A model generated the notes under the pieces. The model made no database searches. It saw only the letters and a list, made by a program, of their open reading frames with translations, and was not told the origin of the DNA. Made by a program: the position numbers and the translations under genes. From Nocardioides sp. JQ2195 (GTDB lineage Bacteria > Actinomycetota > Actinomycetes > Propionibacteriales > Nocardioidaceae), in the NCBI RefSeq assembly GCF_012272695.1, contig NZ_CP050902.1, positions 3,720,001 through 3,784,000 on the forward strand: 64,000 bases of DNA. The letters run 5' to 3'. Each line of letters opens with the position of its first letter. The first letter of the stretch is position 1. Positions 42,534-51,234 of this stretch are shown one piece after another.

Positions 42534-43705
42534 ACATCCTCGACTGGATCCTGCTCCTGCTCGTGCTCGCCTACGCACTGTCGGGCTACTGGCAGGGCTT
42601 CGTCACCGGCGCCTTCGCGACCGCCGGGCTGCTGCTCGGCGGCCTGTTCGGCATCTGGCTGGCGCCGATCGCCCTCGGCGGTGCCGATCCTTCGGTGTGG
42701 GTGTCGTTGGGCGCGCTGTTCATCGTGATCCTCTCCGCGACGCTCGGCCAAGCACTCCTGCAGTACGCCGGGGCCAAGGTGCGTGCGCAGATCACGTGGC
42801 AACCCGTGCGCGCGGTGGACGCCGTCGGAGGCGCTGCCCTCAGCGCGGTCGCCGTACTCCTGGTCTCGTGGGCGCTGGGGGTCGCCGTGTCCGGTACCCG
42901 GATCGGCCAGGTGACGCCGGTGGTCCGTGACTCCGTGGTCCTGGCCAAGGTGGACCGGGTCCTCCCCGACGGGGCCAACCGCGCACTCAACGCGTTCAAC
43001 AACGTCGTGGGGGCCAGCTTCTTCCCGCGCTACCTCGAGCCGTTCGCGCCCGAGCGCATCGTGGAGGTCGGGCCGCCCGACAAGAAGGTCGTGCGCGACC
43101 CCGACGTCGTCGACGCCGCCGCGAGCGTGCTGAAGATCCACGGTGACAACAATTGCGGCCGCGGCGTCGAGGGCACCGGGTTCCTCTATGCCCCCGACCG
43201 GTTGATGACCAATGCCCACGTGGTGGCCGGCGTCTCGGACCCCGAGGTGCTCGTCGGCGACGACAACGTCGACGCCCAGGTCGTCTACTACAACGAGGAC
43301 CTCGACATCGCGGTGCTCACCGTCGAGGGCGTCGACCGGCCTCACCTGAGCTTCGACAAGTCGGCCGAGCCCCGTGACGACGCCGCCGTGCTCGGCTACC
43401 CGGAGGACGGCCCCTACAACGTGCAGCCGGCCCGCATCCGTGCCCAGCAACGACTCCGCTCACCTGACATCTACGGCCAGGGCTCGGTGATCCGCGAGGT
43501 CTACTCGCTGCGTGCCCTGATCCGTCCCGGCAACTCCGGTGGTCCGATGGTCAACACCAAGGGCGACGTCACCGGGGTGATCTTCGCGGCGTCCGTCACC
43601 GACGCCGACACCGGCTACGCGTTGACCTCCGATGCCGTGGCCGAGGCGGCCGCCAAGGGCTTGACCAGTGACACGGAAGTCGGCACCAGCGACTGCGCCG
43701 GCTGA
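42530..43705 (+). CDS. marP: membrane-anchored periplasmic serine protease MarP
   Basis: Protein of 391 aa. A CvpA-like N-terminal region has four hydrophobic helices (ILDWILLLLVLAYALSGYW onwards). A trypsin-like domain follows with His230 (MTNAHVVAG), Asp259 (EDLDIAVL) and Ser336 (RPGNSGGPM). Cys209 and Cys389 match the disulfide of the M. tuberculosis enzyme, which controls activity. MarP supports acid tolerance and cleaves a peptidoglycan hydrolase in mycobacteria. It is last in the nth operon and is followed by a convergent hairpin. Confidence 0.94.
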   Translation: MNILDWILLLLVLAYALSGYWQGFVTGAFATAGLLLGGLFGIWLAPIALGGADPSVWVSLGALFIVILSATLGQALLQYAGAKVRAQITWQPVRAVDAVGGAALSAVAVLLVSWALGVAVSGTRIGQVTPVVRDSVVLAKVDRVLPDGANRALNAFNNVVGASFFPRYLEPFAPERIVEVGPPDKKVVRDPDVVDAAASVLKIHGDNNCGRGVEGTGFLYAPDRLMTNAHVVAGVSDPEVLVGDDNVDAQVVYYNEDLDIAVLTVEGVDRPHLSFDKSAEPRDDAAVLGYPEDGPYNVQPARIRAQQRLRSPDIYGQGSVIREVYSLRALIRPGNSGGPMVNTKGDVTGVIFAASVTDADTGYALTSDAVAEAAAKGLTSDTEVGTSDCAG

Positions 43706-43728
43706 CCCGACGTACCCCCCCAAATCCG

Positions 43729-43793
43729 CGATAGTCCCCAACGCCTCGCATCCGGAATCACGGTTCCGACCTGCGAGACGTTGGGGACTATCG
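43729..43793. terminator. 22-bp inverted repeat between marP and the holin-like gene
   Basis: Arms 43729-43750 and 43772-43793 (CGATAGTCCCCAACG...CGTTGGGGACTATCG) pair with one mismatch around a 21-nt loop. It sits between convergent stops, so it is likely a bidirectional terminator. Part of the arm, CGATAGTCCC, recurs on the minus strand near 45690-45700. Confidence 0.8.
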
Positions 43794-43810
43794 GATGAGT
43801 GGGTGAGCAG

Positions 43811-44215
43811 TCAGCTGCTGCGCTTGAGCGCGGTCTTCGTCTCCTTGGCCTGGGCGATCGCCTTCTCGGGCCCCTTGACCTTCTTCACCGAGCGCAGGCC
43901 GAGGAAGCCGAGGATCGCGGCGACCAGGACGTAGAGACCGAAGACGATCAGGTAGCACCAGTGCCGGTCGAGGCCGTCGCCGTTCCAGTGGATCAGCTCG
44001 GCCAGGAAGATCGAGAAGATGATGACCGCCAGCAGCAGCATGAAGGCGGCGCCGGCGAAGAGCCCGATGCCGGTCCCGCCCGCCTTGACGCTGACCTTGA
44101 GCTCCGACTTGGCGAGCTTGATCTCGTTGGAGATGAGGCTCGAGATGTCGCGTTGGGCATCGACGACCAGCTTGCCGATGGTCGGCTCTTCGCGCTTCGC
44201 CTCGTCGAGGGACAT
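43811..44215 (-). CDS. phage-holin-like (holin superfamily, DUF1469) membrane protein
   Basis: Protein of 134 aa. An N-terminal amphipathic region (VVDAQRDISSLISNEIKLAK) precedes two helices (IGLFAGAAFMLLLAVIIFSI and YLIVFGLYVLVAAILGFLGL) and a basic tail. This is the actinobacterial holin-X layout, a housekeeping membrane protein rather than part of a phage here. GGAG precedes the ATG at 44215. It is in the same direction as nhaA, downstream of it. Confidence 0.88.
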   Translation of the reverse strand: MSLDEAKREEPTIGKLVVDAQRDISSLISNEIKLAKSELKVSVKAGGTGIGLFAGAAFMLLLAVIIFSIFLAELIHWNGDGLDRHWCYLIVFGLYVLVAAILGFLGLRSVKKVKGPEKAIAQAKETKTALKRSS

Positions 44216-44261
44216 GCGGTTGGCTCCCTGTGTCTCGCGGTCGGTCAGTCCGTTGCGGACT

Positions 44262-45476
44262 CTACACGTCAGCGGCGGCCTGCTCCGCGACCCTCCGGTG
44301 CACCCGGTTGCGACGGAGCAGGATCGTTGCCCCGAGGACAGACGCGAACAGTGACCCGCAGAGGACAGCGGTCTTGGCCGCCTCCCGCTCGGCTCCGGTG
44401 AAGGACAGGTCGGAGACGAGCAGCGACACGGTGAAGCCGACGCCGGCCAGCACCGCGACACCGAAGACGTCGATCCAGCTGATGTCCTTGTCGATCTCCG
44501 CGCGGGTCAGCTTCGTCAGCAGCCACGAGCCGCCGAACACCCCGATCGGCTTGCCGAGCACGAGCCCGAGAACCACGCCGATCACGACCGGGTCGGTGAC
44601 CAGCTCCGCACCACCACCGATGACGACACCGGCAGACATCAGCGCGAAGAACGGGACCGCGACTCCTGCCGACCAGGGCGACAGGACGTGCTCGATGTGT
44701 TCGGCCGGGCTGGTGTCCTCGCCGTTGTCGGTGCGGACACGCGTGAGCAGCCCGAGCACGACACCGGCGATGGTGGCGTGGATGCCACTCTCGTGGGTGA
44801 ACCACCAGGCGCCGATCGCCAGCGGCAGGTAGGGCAGCACGTTCGGCACGCGCAGGTGCTGCAGCAGCCCGTAGGCGGCGAAGCACAGTCCGGCCAGCAC
44901 CAGGGACCACGGGTCGAAGCCCGCGGCGTAGAACGCGGCGATGATGATGATGACGATGAGGTCGTCGACCACCGCGAGGGTGAGCAGGAAGGCGCGCAGC
45001 TGTCCCGGCAGCGATGACCCGACGATCGCCAGCACGGCCAGGGCGAAGGCGATGTCGGTGGCCGAGGGAATCGCCCAGCCACCGACGTGTCCGTCGCCGA
45101 CCACGTTGACGACGGTGTAGATCAGCGCCGGGACGGCCACGCCGCAGGCCGCCGCGACGACCGGAACGATGGCGTCGGAGATCTTGCTCAGTGAGCCCAC
45201 GAGGAACTCGCGCTTGAGCTCCAGCCCGGTGACGAAGAAGAACAGGGTCAGCGCACCGTCCGCTGCCCACTGCTCGACGTTCAGGGGCCCGATCCGGAAT
45301 TCACGCAGGTGCTCGTAGCCGTGACCGAAGGCGGAGTTCGCCCATACGACGGCCACCAGTGCGGCGATCAGGGCGACGGCACCACCGACGGTTTCCTTGC
45401 GGAGGAAGTCACCGACGAAGGTGTCCTCACGACTGGTTGGATCGGGGAGGAAGCGAAGGCGGGCGAGCTTGGTCAT
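44262..45476 (-). CDS. nhaA: Na+/H+ antiporter NhaA
   Basis: Antiporter of 404 aa with about 12 helices. The ion-binding pair is LAVVDDLIVIIIIA, and PSATDIAFALAVLAI is the conserved helix IV segment. It exports sodium in exchange for protons and aids pH and salt homeostasis. The ATG at 45476 has GAGG upstream. A leader of about 80 nt with repeated GGAAGTCT boxes precedes it and may be a regulatory RNA. Sodium export would fit beside the sodium-linked symporters. Confidence 0.94.
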   Translation of the reverse strand: MTKLARLRFLPDPTSREDTFVGDFLRKETVGGAVALIAALVAVVWANSAFGHGYEHLREFRIGPLNVEQWAADGALTLFFFVTGLELKREFLVGSLSKISDAIVPVVAAACGVAVPALIYTVVNVVGDGHVGGWAIPSATDIAFALAVLAIVGSSLPGQLRAFLLTLAVVDDLIVIIIIAAFYAAGFDPWSLVLAGLCFAAYGLLQHLRVPNVLPYLPLAIGAWWFTHESGIHATIAGVVLGLLTRVRTDNGEDTSPAEHIEHVLSPWSAGVAVPFFALMSAGVVIGGGAELVTDPVVIGVVLGLVLGKPIGVFGGSWLLTKLTRAEIDKDISWIDVFGVAVLAGVGFTVSLLVSDLSFTGAEREAAKTAVLCGSLFASVLGATILLRRNRVHRRVAEQAAADV

Positions 45477-45567
45477 GGGGCCTCGTTCAGGGGTTGGCTG
45501 CAGACTTCCGCCGGCGACTGTGTGCGACGGGCCGACCAGACTTCCCGGCTCTCCACGGTGCACTCTA
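45477..45567 (-). promoter_or_regulatory. nhaA promoter and repeated-box 5' leader
   Basis: A TAGAGT hexamer (45567-45562) predicts transcription from about 45555. The leader then holds GGAAGTCT at 45545-45538 and 45509-45502, each with a following G. A third box at 45596-45589 lies upstream of the promoter. GCC/GGC complementary segments surround the first two. I could not match it to a known riboswitch class. Confidence 0.4.
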
Positions 45568-45693
45568 CTCCCGCCGAGGCTTCCCCCGAGACTTCCCCGG
45601 CCCCTCCCCGAACGGGATGGTCCCCTGACGTCCGAGTGCTCCGCTGCCGGCGCCCCCTGACGTTGCGTCCCTCCGAGGACGAAACCTCAGGGA

Positions 45694-46509
45694 CTATCGC
45701 CGGAGGAAGGCGAGCTGGGCGCGGACACTCATCTCGGCGGCACCCCACAGCACCGGATCGACGTCGACGTAGACGATCTCGACCACCTTGCGTGGCAGCT
45801 CGTCGTCGGCGATCCCCTCGGGGTGCGGCTGGGCGGCGAGCGTGGCCACCGCGGCCTCGACCTGGGCCAGCCGGTCGCGTCGGTGGCTGATGTAGAAGTC
45901 GAGGGCGCCGAGGGCGTCCTCGATCACCGGACCGTGCCCGGGCCAGATCGCGGCCAGTTCGTGCTCGGTGGCCAACCGGTGCAAACGGTCGAGCGAGTCG
46001 AGGTAGGCACCGAGCTGGCCGTCGGGGTGGGCGACGACCGTCGTGCCGCGGCCCAGCACCGTGTCGCCGGTGAGCACGGCGCCGTCCGCCGGGACGTGGA
46101 AGGAGAGGGAGTCGGCCGTGTGGCCGGGGGTGGCGATGACGTGCACCTCGAGGCCGTCGACCTCGACCACGTCACCGTCGGCGAGGCCTTCGCTGCCCAG
46201 CCGGTACGCCGGGTCGAGGGCGCGTACGCCGCAACCCATCCGTTCGGCGAACTCGCGTGCCGCCTCGGAGTGGTCGTGGTGGTGATGGGTCAGCAGCACG
46301 GCGGCGACCGCACCCGAGGCGTCCTCGATCGCGTCGAGGTGGCTGAGGATCGACGGTCCGGGGTCGATCACGATCGAGCGCCGGGCACCGGGCTCGCGCA
46401 GGACCCAGGTGTTGGTGCCGTCGAGCGTCATCAGGTCGGCGTTGGGGGCGAGCACGCAGCGCGCTCGCTCCCCGAAGCTCCCGCCGGCCCAGCCTGTCGT
46501 GCTGCTCAT
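45694..46509 (-). CDS. MBL-fold metallohydrolase
   Basis: Protein of 271 aa with the metal site LLTHHHHDHSEAAREF, ATPGHTADSLSF and LTGDTVLGRG. Length and domain order resemble LACTB2/Rv3677c proteins. The C-terminal half has a winged-helix-like region. It may act as an endoribonuclease or hydrolase. It overlaps the upstream nudix gene by 4 bp and follows crp-linked genes as in mycobacteria. Confidence 0.92.
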   Translation of the reverse strand: MSSTTGWAGGSFGERARCVLAPNADLMTLDGTNTWVLREPGARRSIVIDPGPSILSHLDAIEDASGAVAAVLLTHHHHDHSEAAREFAERMGCGVRALDPAYRLGSEGLADGDVVEVDGLEVHVIATPGHTADSLSFHVPADGAVLTGDTVLGRGTTVVAHPDGQLGAYLDSLDRLHRLATEHELAAIWPGHGPVIEDALGALDFYISHRRDRLAQVEAAVATLAAQPHPEGIADDELPRKVVEIVYVDVDPVLWGAAEMSVRAQLAFLRR

Positions 46510-47378
46510 TGCGCCAGCGCTTCGCCGACCCGGGTGCCGAGCTCGACGATCCGGTCGTTGCTCTCGAGGCGATTGGTCTCCGGGTCGAAGGTCGGAGTGA
46601 TCATCTCGAAGGGCAGCGAGGAGGCATGCTCGAGAGCGGCCGCGGGTGACGTGGCGTCGTACATGTCGCAGAGCGTTGCGTAGGTCGGCGGCATCAGCAT
46701 CATCTGGCCCTCGTCGGCCAACCGCAGCGCGTCGCGCACCGGGAACCACGCCACCGTCTCGGACTCGGTGGAGACGTCGCGGGTGACCTGCCCCTCGGGC
46801 AGGGCGGCCACGAAGAACCAGGTGAGATAGCGCTTGGGCTCGAAGACCGGGGTCAGCCAACCGCCGAGGACGGCCAGCAGGTCGGTGCGGATCACCAGGT
46901 CACGCGCCTGGAGGAAGTCGGAGAAGGCCAGCTCGTGGGCCTCGAGCGCGGCCCGGTCGCGCTCCCAGTCGTCACCGGTGGTGTCGGCGACGACGGTGTC
47001 CCTGGTGCCGGCCAGCAGGACACCGGACTCCTCGAAGGTCTCGCGCACCGCCGCGCAGACCAGCTCGGTGGCCTGCTCCGGGGTGCAGTCCATCCGCTGG
47101 GCCCACTCCTCGGGCGTCGGGCCGGCCCACAGGGACTGGTCGACGTCGGCGTCACGCGGGTCGACCCCGCCACCCGGGAAGACGCTCATGCCGGCTGCGA
47201 ACTTCATCCCGACGTGGCGTCGCAACAGGTAGGACTCGAGCCCACCGGGCCGGCCGTCGCCCTCGCGCAGCAGCACGACGGTCGACGCGGCTCGTGGCGT
47301 CGCAGGCTCCCGGGTGCCGTCGATGAACTCTCGTGCCTGGTCGAGGAACCCCGGCGGCAGGGTTCGCGTCGGGTCCAT
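46506..47378 (-). CDS. NUDIX-domain hydrolase
   Basis: Protein of 290 aa. The Nudix-type region reads MSVFPGGGVDPRD and, after an insertion, AAVRETFEESGVLL. The box is interrupted by about 35 residues between the glycines and RETFEES, as in some long actinobacterial NUDIX proteins. The substrate is unknown. It lies 2 bp downstream of ridA and overlaps the MBL gene. Confidence 0.85.
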   Translation of the reverse strand: MDPTRTLPPGFLDQAREFIDGTREPATPRAASTVVLLREGDGRPGGLESYLLRRHVGMKFAAGMSVFPGGGVDPRDADVDQSLWAGPTPEEWAQRMDCTPEQATELVCAAVRETFEESGVLLAGTRDTVVADTTGDDWERDRAALEAHELAFSDFLQARDLVIRTDLLAVLGGWLTPVFEPKRYLTWFFVAALPEGQVTRDVSTESETVAWFPVRDALRLADEGQMMLMPPTYATLCDMYDATSPAAALEHASSLPFEMITPTFDPETNRLESNDRIVELGTRVGEALAQ

Positions 47379-47380
47379 CC

Positions 47381-47839
47381 TCAGACCTCGACGGTGATCT
47401 CGACCTCGACCGGAGTGTCGAGGGGCAGCACCGGGACGCCGACGGCCGAGCGGGCGTGCACGCCTGCCTCGCCGAACGCCTTGCCGAGCAGCTCGGAGGC
47501 ACCGTTGGCGACGCGCGGCTGGCCGGTGAAGTCGGGTGTGGAGGCGACGAACGCGACCACCTTCACGATGCGCTTGACCTGGTCGAGGTCGCCGATCACG
47601 GACTTCACCGCGGCGATCGCGTTGAGGGCGCACTGCTGGGCGCACTCCGCCGCCTGCTCCTCGCCGACCTCGCCACCGACCTTGCCGGTGACCATGAGCT
47701 CGCCATTCCTCATCGGCAGCTGGCCGGAGGTGAAGATGTGGTTGCCGCTGCGCACCGCAGGCACATAGGCGGCGACGGGCTTGGCGACGTCAGGGACGGT
47801 CAGGCCCAGCTCTGCGAGACGGTCCTCGACGACGCTCAT
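47381..47839 (-). CDS. RidA-family protein (2-iminobutanoate/2-iminopropanoate deaminase-like)
   Basis: Protein of 152 aa in the YjgF/RidA group. TSGQLPMRNGELMVTGKVGG and the C-terminal ARSAVGVPVLPLDTPVEVEI are conserved. RidA enzymes deaminate enamine/imine products of PLP enzymes such as IlvA. The canonical Arg near the end of the fold is RSAVGV. The position beside the MBL gene matches Rv3678c. Confidence 0.9.
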   Translation of the reverse strand: MSVVEDRLAELGLTVPDVAKPVAAYVPAVRSGNHIFTSGQLPMRNGELMVTGKVGGEVGEEQAAECAQQCALNAIAAVKSVIGDLDQVKRIVKVVAFVASTPDFTGQPRVANGASELLGKAFGEAGVHARSAVGVPVLPLDTPVEVEITVEV

Positions 47840-48000
47840 GCCTGACCGCCGTCGAGCGGTCGCTTGAAGAACGCGACCGTGCCGCCTTGGGCATTGGTCT
47901 GGAGCTGGACGAGCTCCCAGCCGTCCTGCCCGAAGTTGTTGAGCATCAGGGCTTCGTTGTGGAGCGGAATCGGCGCCACCTGGTATTCCCACTTCGTCAT
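47836..48000 (-). CDS. DUF4177 small protein
   Basis: Protein of 54 aa beginning MTKWEYQVAPIPLH and ending FFKRPLDGGQA, with the LNNFGQDGWELVQL motif of DUF4177. It overlaps ridA by 4 bp. The function is unknown. It is the first gene of the ridA-nudix-MBL operon and is divergent from the AlkD-like gene. Confidence 0.9.
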   Translation of the reverse strand: MTKWEYQVAPIPLHNEALMLNNFGQDGWELVQLQTNAQGGTVAFFKRPLDGGQA

Positions 48001-48040
48001 GCTGGGCACCTTACTCGGGCCCCGGTCTAGGCTGCACCAC

Positions 48041-48781
48041 ATGCCCGAGGAGATCGGCCCGCACGAGCTCGCCAGCCTGGTTCGCCAGGGCATCGCCGGG
48101 GCCGCCGAGCCGACCAGGGCCGCGTCGATGCGGGCCTACATGAAGTCGACCATGCCCTACCGCGGGGTCAGCGCCGTCCCGCTGGCCCGACTGCTCAAGG
48201 AGACGTACGCCGCGTGGGTGCTCCCCGACGAGGAGTCCTGGCGAGAGGCCGTCCTGCTGCTCTGGGACGGGGCCGAGTTCCGCGAGGAGCGGTACGCCGC
48301 CACGTCCCTGGCCGGCCACCGTCTCTACCGGGAGCACCAGCAGGTGCACACCCTCGAGCTCTATCGGCACCTGGTCGAGACCGGCGCGTGGTGGGACCAC
48401 GTCGACGGCATCGCCTCACACCTCGTGCGTGACATCCTGGTCGCCCATCGCGACGAGGTCACCGGGTTGATGCGGGAGTGGGCCGTCGACGACCACCTCT
48501 GGACCAGGCGTACGGCGATCATCTGCCAGCTCGGCCTCAAGGATCGGCTCGACCGGGTGCTGCTGACGCACGCGATCGACGCCAACCTCGACGGCTCCAC
48601 GCGCACGAGGGCCGCGGAGTCGCCCCACGGACGCGAGTTCTTCATCCGCAAGGCCATCGGCTGGGCCCTGCGCGACCACTTCCGCACTGATCCCGACTGG
48701 GTGCGAGGCTTCGTCGCAGCGCGTGGCACCCGGCTCTCGGGACTGTCACGGCGTGAGGCGCTCAAGCACGACCTCGCTTGA
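48041..48781 (+). CDS. DNA alkylation repair protein (AlkD-like)
   Basis: All-helical protein of 246 aa with the HEAT-like repeats of AlkD: MRAYMKSTMPYRGVSAVPLA, then VHTLELYRHLVETGAWWDHV and EFFIRKAIGWALRDHF. AlkD removes N3- and N7-alkylated purines without base flipping. TAGGCT (48028-48033) ends 7 nt before the ATG. It opens the accessory block and slightly overlaps the MFS promoter region. Confidence 0.9.
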   Translation: MPEEIGPHELASLVRQGIAGAAEPTRAASMRAYMKSTMPYRGVSAVPLARLLKETYAAWVLPDEESWREAVLLLWDGAEFREERYAATSLAGHRLYREHQQVHTLELYRHLVETGAWWDHVDGIASHLVRDILVAHRDEVTGLMREWAVDDHLWTRRTAIICQLGLKDRLDRVLLTHAIDANLDGSTRTRAAESPHGREFFIRKAIGWALRDHFRTDPDWVRGFVAARGTRLSGLSRREALKHDLA

Positions 48782-48816
48782 CCTCAACCGCACTTCAACT
48801 CCTAGCGTCTGCCAGC

Positions 48817-50190
48817 GTGACCACGATGACCGAGACCCAGCAGGACCGTCCCGAGCGGATCCTTGCCCCGGCGTACGCCGCGACGACGATCGGCATGTTT
48901 GCCCTGATCGCGTTCGTGGCGTTCGAGGCGATGGCTGTGACGACCGTGATGCCGGGCATCGCGCGCGAGCTCCACGGGGAGGACCTCTACGCGCTGACCT
49001 TCGCAGCACCGCTCGCCAGCGGCGTCATCGGCACCGTCGCCGCCGGACTCTGGTCCGACCGCCGTGGCCCGGCGCTGCCCCTGGTGCTCTCGATGGTCCT
49101 CTTCTCCGCCGGGCTCGTCGTGTGCGGGACCGCACCGACCATGGAGGTCCTGGTCGGCGGTCGGTTGCTGCAGGGACTCGGTGGTGGCGCCCTGACGGTG
49201 GGGCTCTACGTGCTGGTGGGGCTGGCCTTCCCGCCCCGGCTGCAGCCGTCGGTCTTCGCCAGCTTCGCGGCCGCGTGGGTGCTGCCGAGCCTGTTCGGTC
49301 CGGCCCTCGCGGCCTACGTCGCAGCGCACGTCGGGTGGCGGTGGGTCTTCCTCGGCGCGGTGGCCCTGGTCGCGCTCAGCGCACTGCTGATCGCCCCCGC
49401 CGTCCGTGGTCGGGGCGACCACGGCGCCACGCAGGGCGCACCCCTGTCACGACTGCTGTGGGCGGCCCTGGCCGCGGTCGCCGTCCTCGCGGTCGAGCTC
49501 CTCGGGTCGGCCCGGGGCGTCACCGGCCTCGGTGCCATCCCGGCCTTCCTGGTGGTCGTGCTGTCGCTGCGCAGGCTGCTTCCGCCGGGCACCCTGGTCG
49601 CGCGGCCGGGCCTGCCCGCCGTCATCGGCACGCGCGGCCTGCTGAGCGCCGCATTCTTCTGCGTCGAGGCCTACATCGTCTACGTCCTCCAGGAGGACTG
49701 GGGCCTCACCGCAGGTCGAGCCGGCCTGGCCCTCACCGTCGTCGGCGTCATCTGGGCGGCGGCCAGCCAGGTCCAGGCCCGACTCGGCCCCCGCGTCTCG
49801 AACACCGGGGCGATGCGGGTCGGCACGGCTCTCGTGCTCACCGGAGCCACGCTCCTGGTGGTCAGTGTCGTGCTGCACCTCCCCGCCGTCGTCGCCGCGG
49901 CGTCGTACGTCGTGGCCGGGGCCGGCATGGGCTTCGGCTACCCGCGCACCGGCGTGGCCATGCTGGACGAGTCGACCGACGAGGACCGGGGGTTCAACTC
50001 CTCGGCACTGTCGATCGCCGACTCGCTCGGCGCGGCCTTCGCCCTGTCGGTGGCCGGGGTCCTCTTCGACGCCGCCGACCGGAGCGGCGCAGACCCGTTC
50101 GCCACGGTGTTCGTCCTCGCGGCCGGGCTCGGCGTCGTCGGAGTGCTCGTGGCCCGGCGCACCTCGGCCGCTGGCGCGCAGGTCGCGTGA
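48817..50190 (+). CDS. MFS transporter, drug/H+ antiporter type
   Basis: Permease of 457 aa with about 14 hydrophobic segments. FEAMAVTTVMPGIARELHGE is typical of the DHA2-like antiporters, and AAGLWSDRRGPALPLVLSM is motif A. GTG at 48817 is preferred, since TAGCGT (48803-48808) with a TTGACC 19 bp further up precedes it by 8 nt. ATG at 48826 is possible. The substrate is unknown; efflux of a drug or metabolite is likely. Confidence 0.88.
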   Translation: MTTMTETQQDRPERILAPAYAATTIGMFALIAFVAFEAMAVTTVMPGIARELHGEDLYALTFAAPLASGVIGTVAAGLWSDRRGPALPLVLSMVLFSAGLVVCGTAPTMEVLVGGRLLQGLGGGALTVGLYVLVGLAFPPRLQPSVFASFAAAWVLPSLFGPALAAYVAAHVGWRWVFLGAVALVALSALLIAPAVRGRGDHGATQGAPLSRLLWAALAAVAVLAVELLGSARGVTGLGAIPAFLVVVLSLRRLLPPGTLVARPGLPAVIGTRGLLSAAFFCVEAYIVYVLQEDWGLTAGRAGLALTVVGVIWAAASQVQARLGPRVSNTGAMRVGTALVLTGATLLVVSVVLHLPAVVAAASYVVAGAGMGFGYPRTGVAMLDESTDEDRGFNSSALSIADSLGAAFALSVAGVLFDAADRSGADPFATVFVLAAGLGVVGVLVARRTSAAGAQVA

Positions 50191-50212
50191 CCCGACACGT
50201 GGGCCGGGACTG

Positions 50213-50470
50213 TCAGGGGTTGTCGGGCGCCTCACCCGTCTCGAGCCACATGACGGGAACACCCGTGACCCGGCTCCACATCAGCAGCGTGATGCGACGA
50301 GTCCTGGTGTGACAGTTCTCGGCATTGGTGATCGTGCTCTGGGACACCCCGAGCACGGCGGCGAACTGGCGGGTCGTCAGACCGGTGCCCTCGCGCGCCT
50401 TGCGCAGGCGATCGCCCATCGTGAACGTGGGGATCACGCCCACGACGTCCACTTCTGCAGCCTCCGACAC
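50213..50470 (-). CDS. XRE-family helix-turn-helix protein
   Basis: Protein of 85 aa with an XRE HTH (LRKAREGTGLTTRQFAAVLG, then VSQSTITNAE). The C-terminus (ITLLMWSRVTGVPVMWLETG) resembles actinophage immunity repressors. No phage structural genes are near. The GTG at 50470 is preceded by GGGAG at good spacing. It is divergent from the small membrane protein at 50648. Confidence 0.83.
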   Translation of the reverse strand: MSEAAEVDVVGVIPTFTMGDRLRKAREGTGLTTRQFAAVLGVSQSTITNAENCHTRTRRITLLMWSRVTGVPVMWLETGEAPDNP

Positions 50471-50647
50471 AGCCTCACTCCCTCCCCAGGGTGATCTACC
50501 CAATGGTAACCCGTGCAGGCGTGGCCCGCATGGTCATTGCTTCTGGTCACTTCGAGTCATTCCTGAACCAAAACGAGCGCAGGAGCCAATTTCCCTGCTA
50601 AGTTTTTGAACGATCAATCATCTGCGGCACGGGGGAATCGGAGCATC

Positions 50648-51094
50648 ATGCAGAAGGTCTCGGGCGTGCGCCGAGCAGGCGGAACCGGTGGCACGTCCTT
50701 GTTCGCCTTCGGGCGGCGACGTCAACCACAGACACTCGCCAGGACCGTGACCGAACGACTCGGTGCGCTGGCCTTCGCCTGCGTGGCGTTCTTCATCGGC
50801 TTCACCTTCTTCGGCACCCAGAACGCCGCGCCCATCGAGGCACCGGCGTCGGCCGAGATCCGAGCGGACCAGGCCACGTCCGCAGTGATGGTCGAGCGGC
50901 TGATCGCCCGCTTCGACTGCTGGACGGGCGAGGCCCCGGCCGACATGCAGGGCCAGGTGCCCGGACACGTCATCGTCACGCACCCCGGCGACGACCACCC
51001 GGTCCGCGGAGGCGAGTTCCTGGTCGGGAAGGCGCTCGACCAGCTGTTCGCCGGAGCCGCCAACCACCTCCAGGTGCACGCCTTCTGCCGCTGA
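50648..51094 (+). CDS. membrane-anchored small protein of unknown function
   Basis: Protein of 148 aa. A basic N-terminus precedes one membrane helix (LGALAFACVAFFIGFTFFGT) and an extracytoplasmic part with two cysteines (FDCW and a C-terminal FCR). I do not recognise a family. GGAG precedes the ATG at 50648. A TTG at 50606 is in frame but less likely. Confidence 0.7.
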   Translation: MQKVSGVRRAGGTGGTSLFAFGRRRQPQTLARTVTERLGALAFACVAFFIGFTFFGTQNAAPIEAPASAEIRADQATSAVMVERLIARFDCWTGEAPADMQGQVPGHVIVTHPGDDHPVRGGEFLVGKALDQLFAGAANHLQVHAFCR

Positions 51095-51234
51095 GCGCGC
51101 CAGAGGTCAGCGGATCACCCGTGAGCACGACCAACGGGCACGAGCTGCCTGCACCACCGTCAGACCGTGGTCGCACACGGGGATCCCTCCGGAGCACGAC
51201 GATCCGCCCTCGGTGACGCACTAGGGTCGGCGCC

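Noticed and set aside
43811..44215. Prophage origin for the holin-like gene
   Set aside because: No lysin, portal, tail or integrase genes are near, and this holin-X type is a normal chromosomal membrane protein in actinobacteria.
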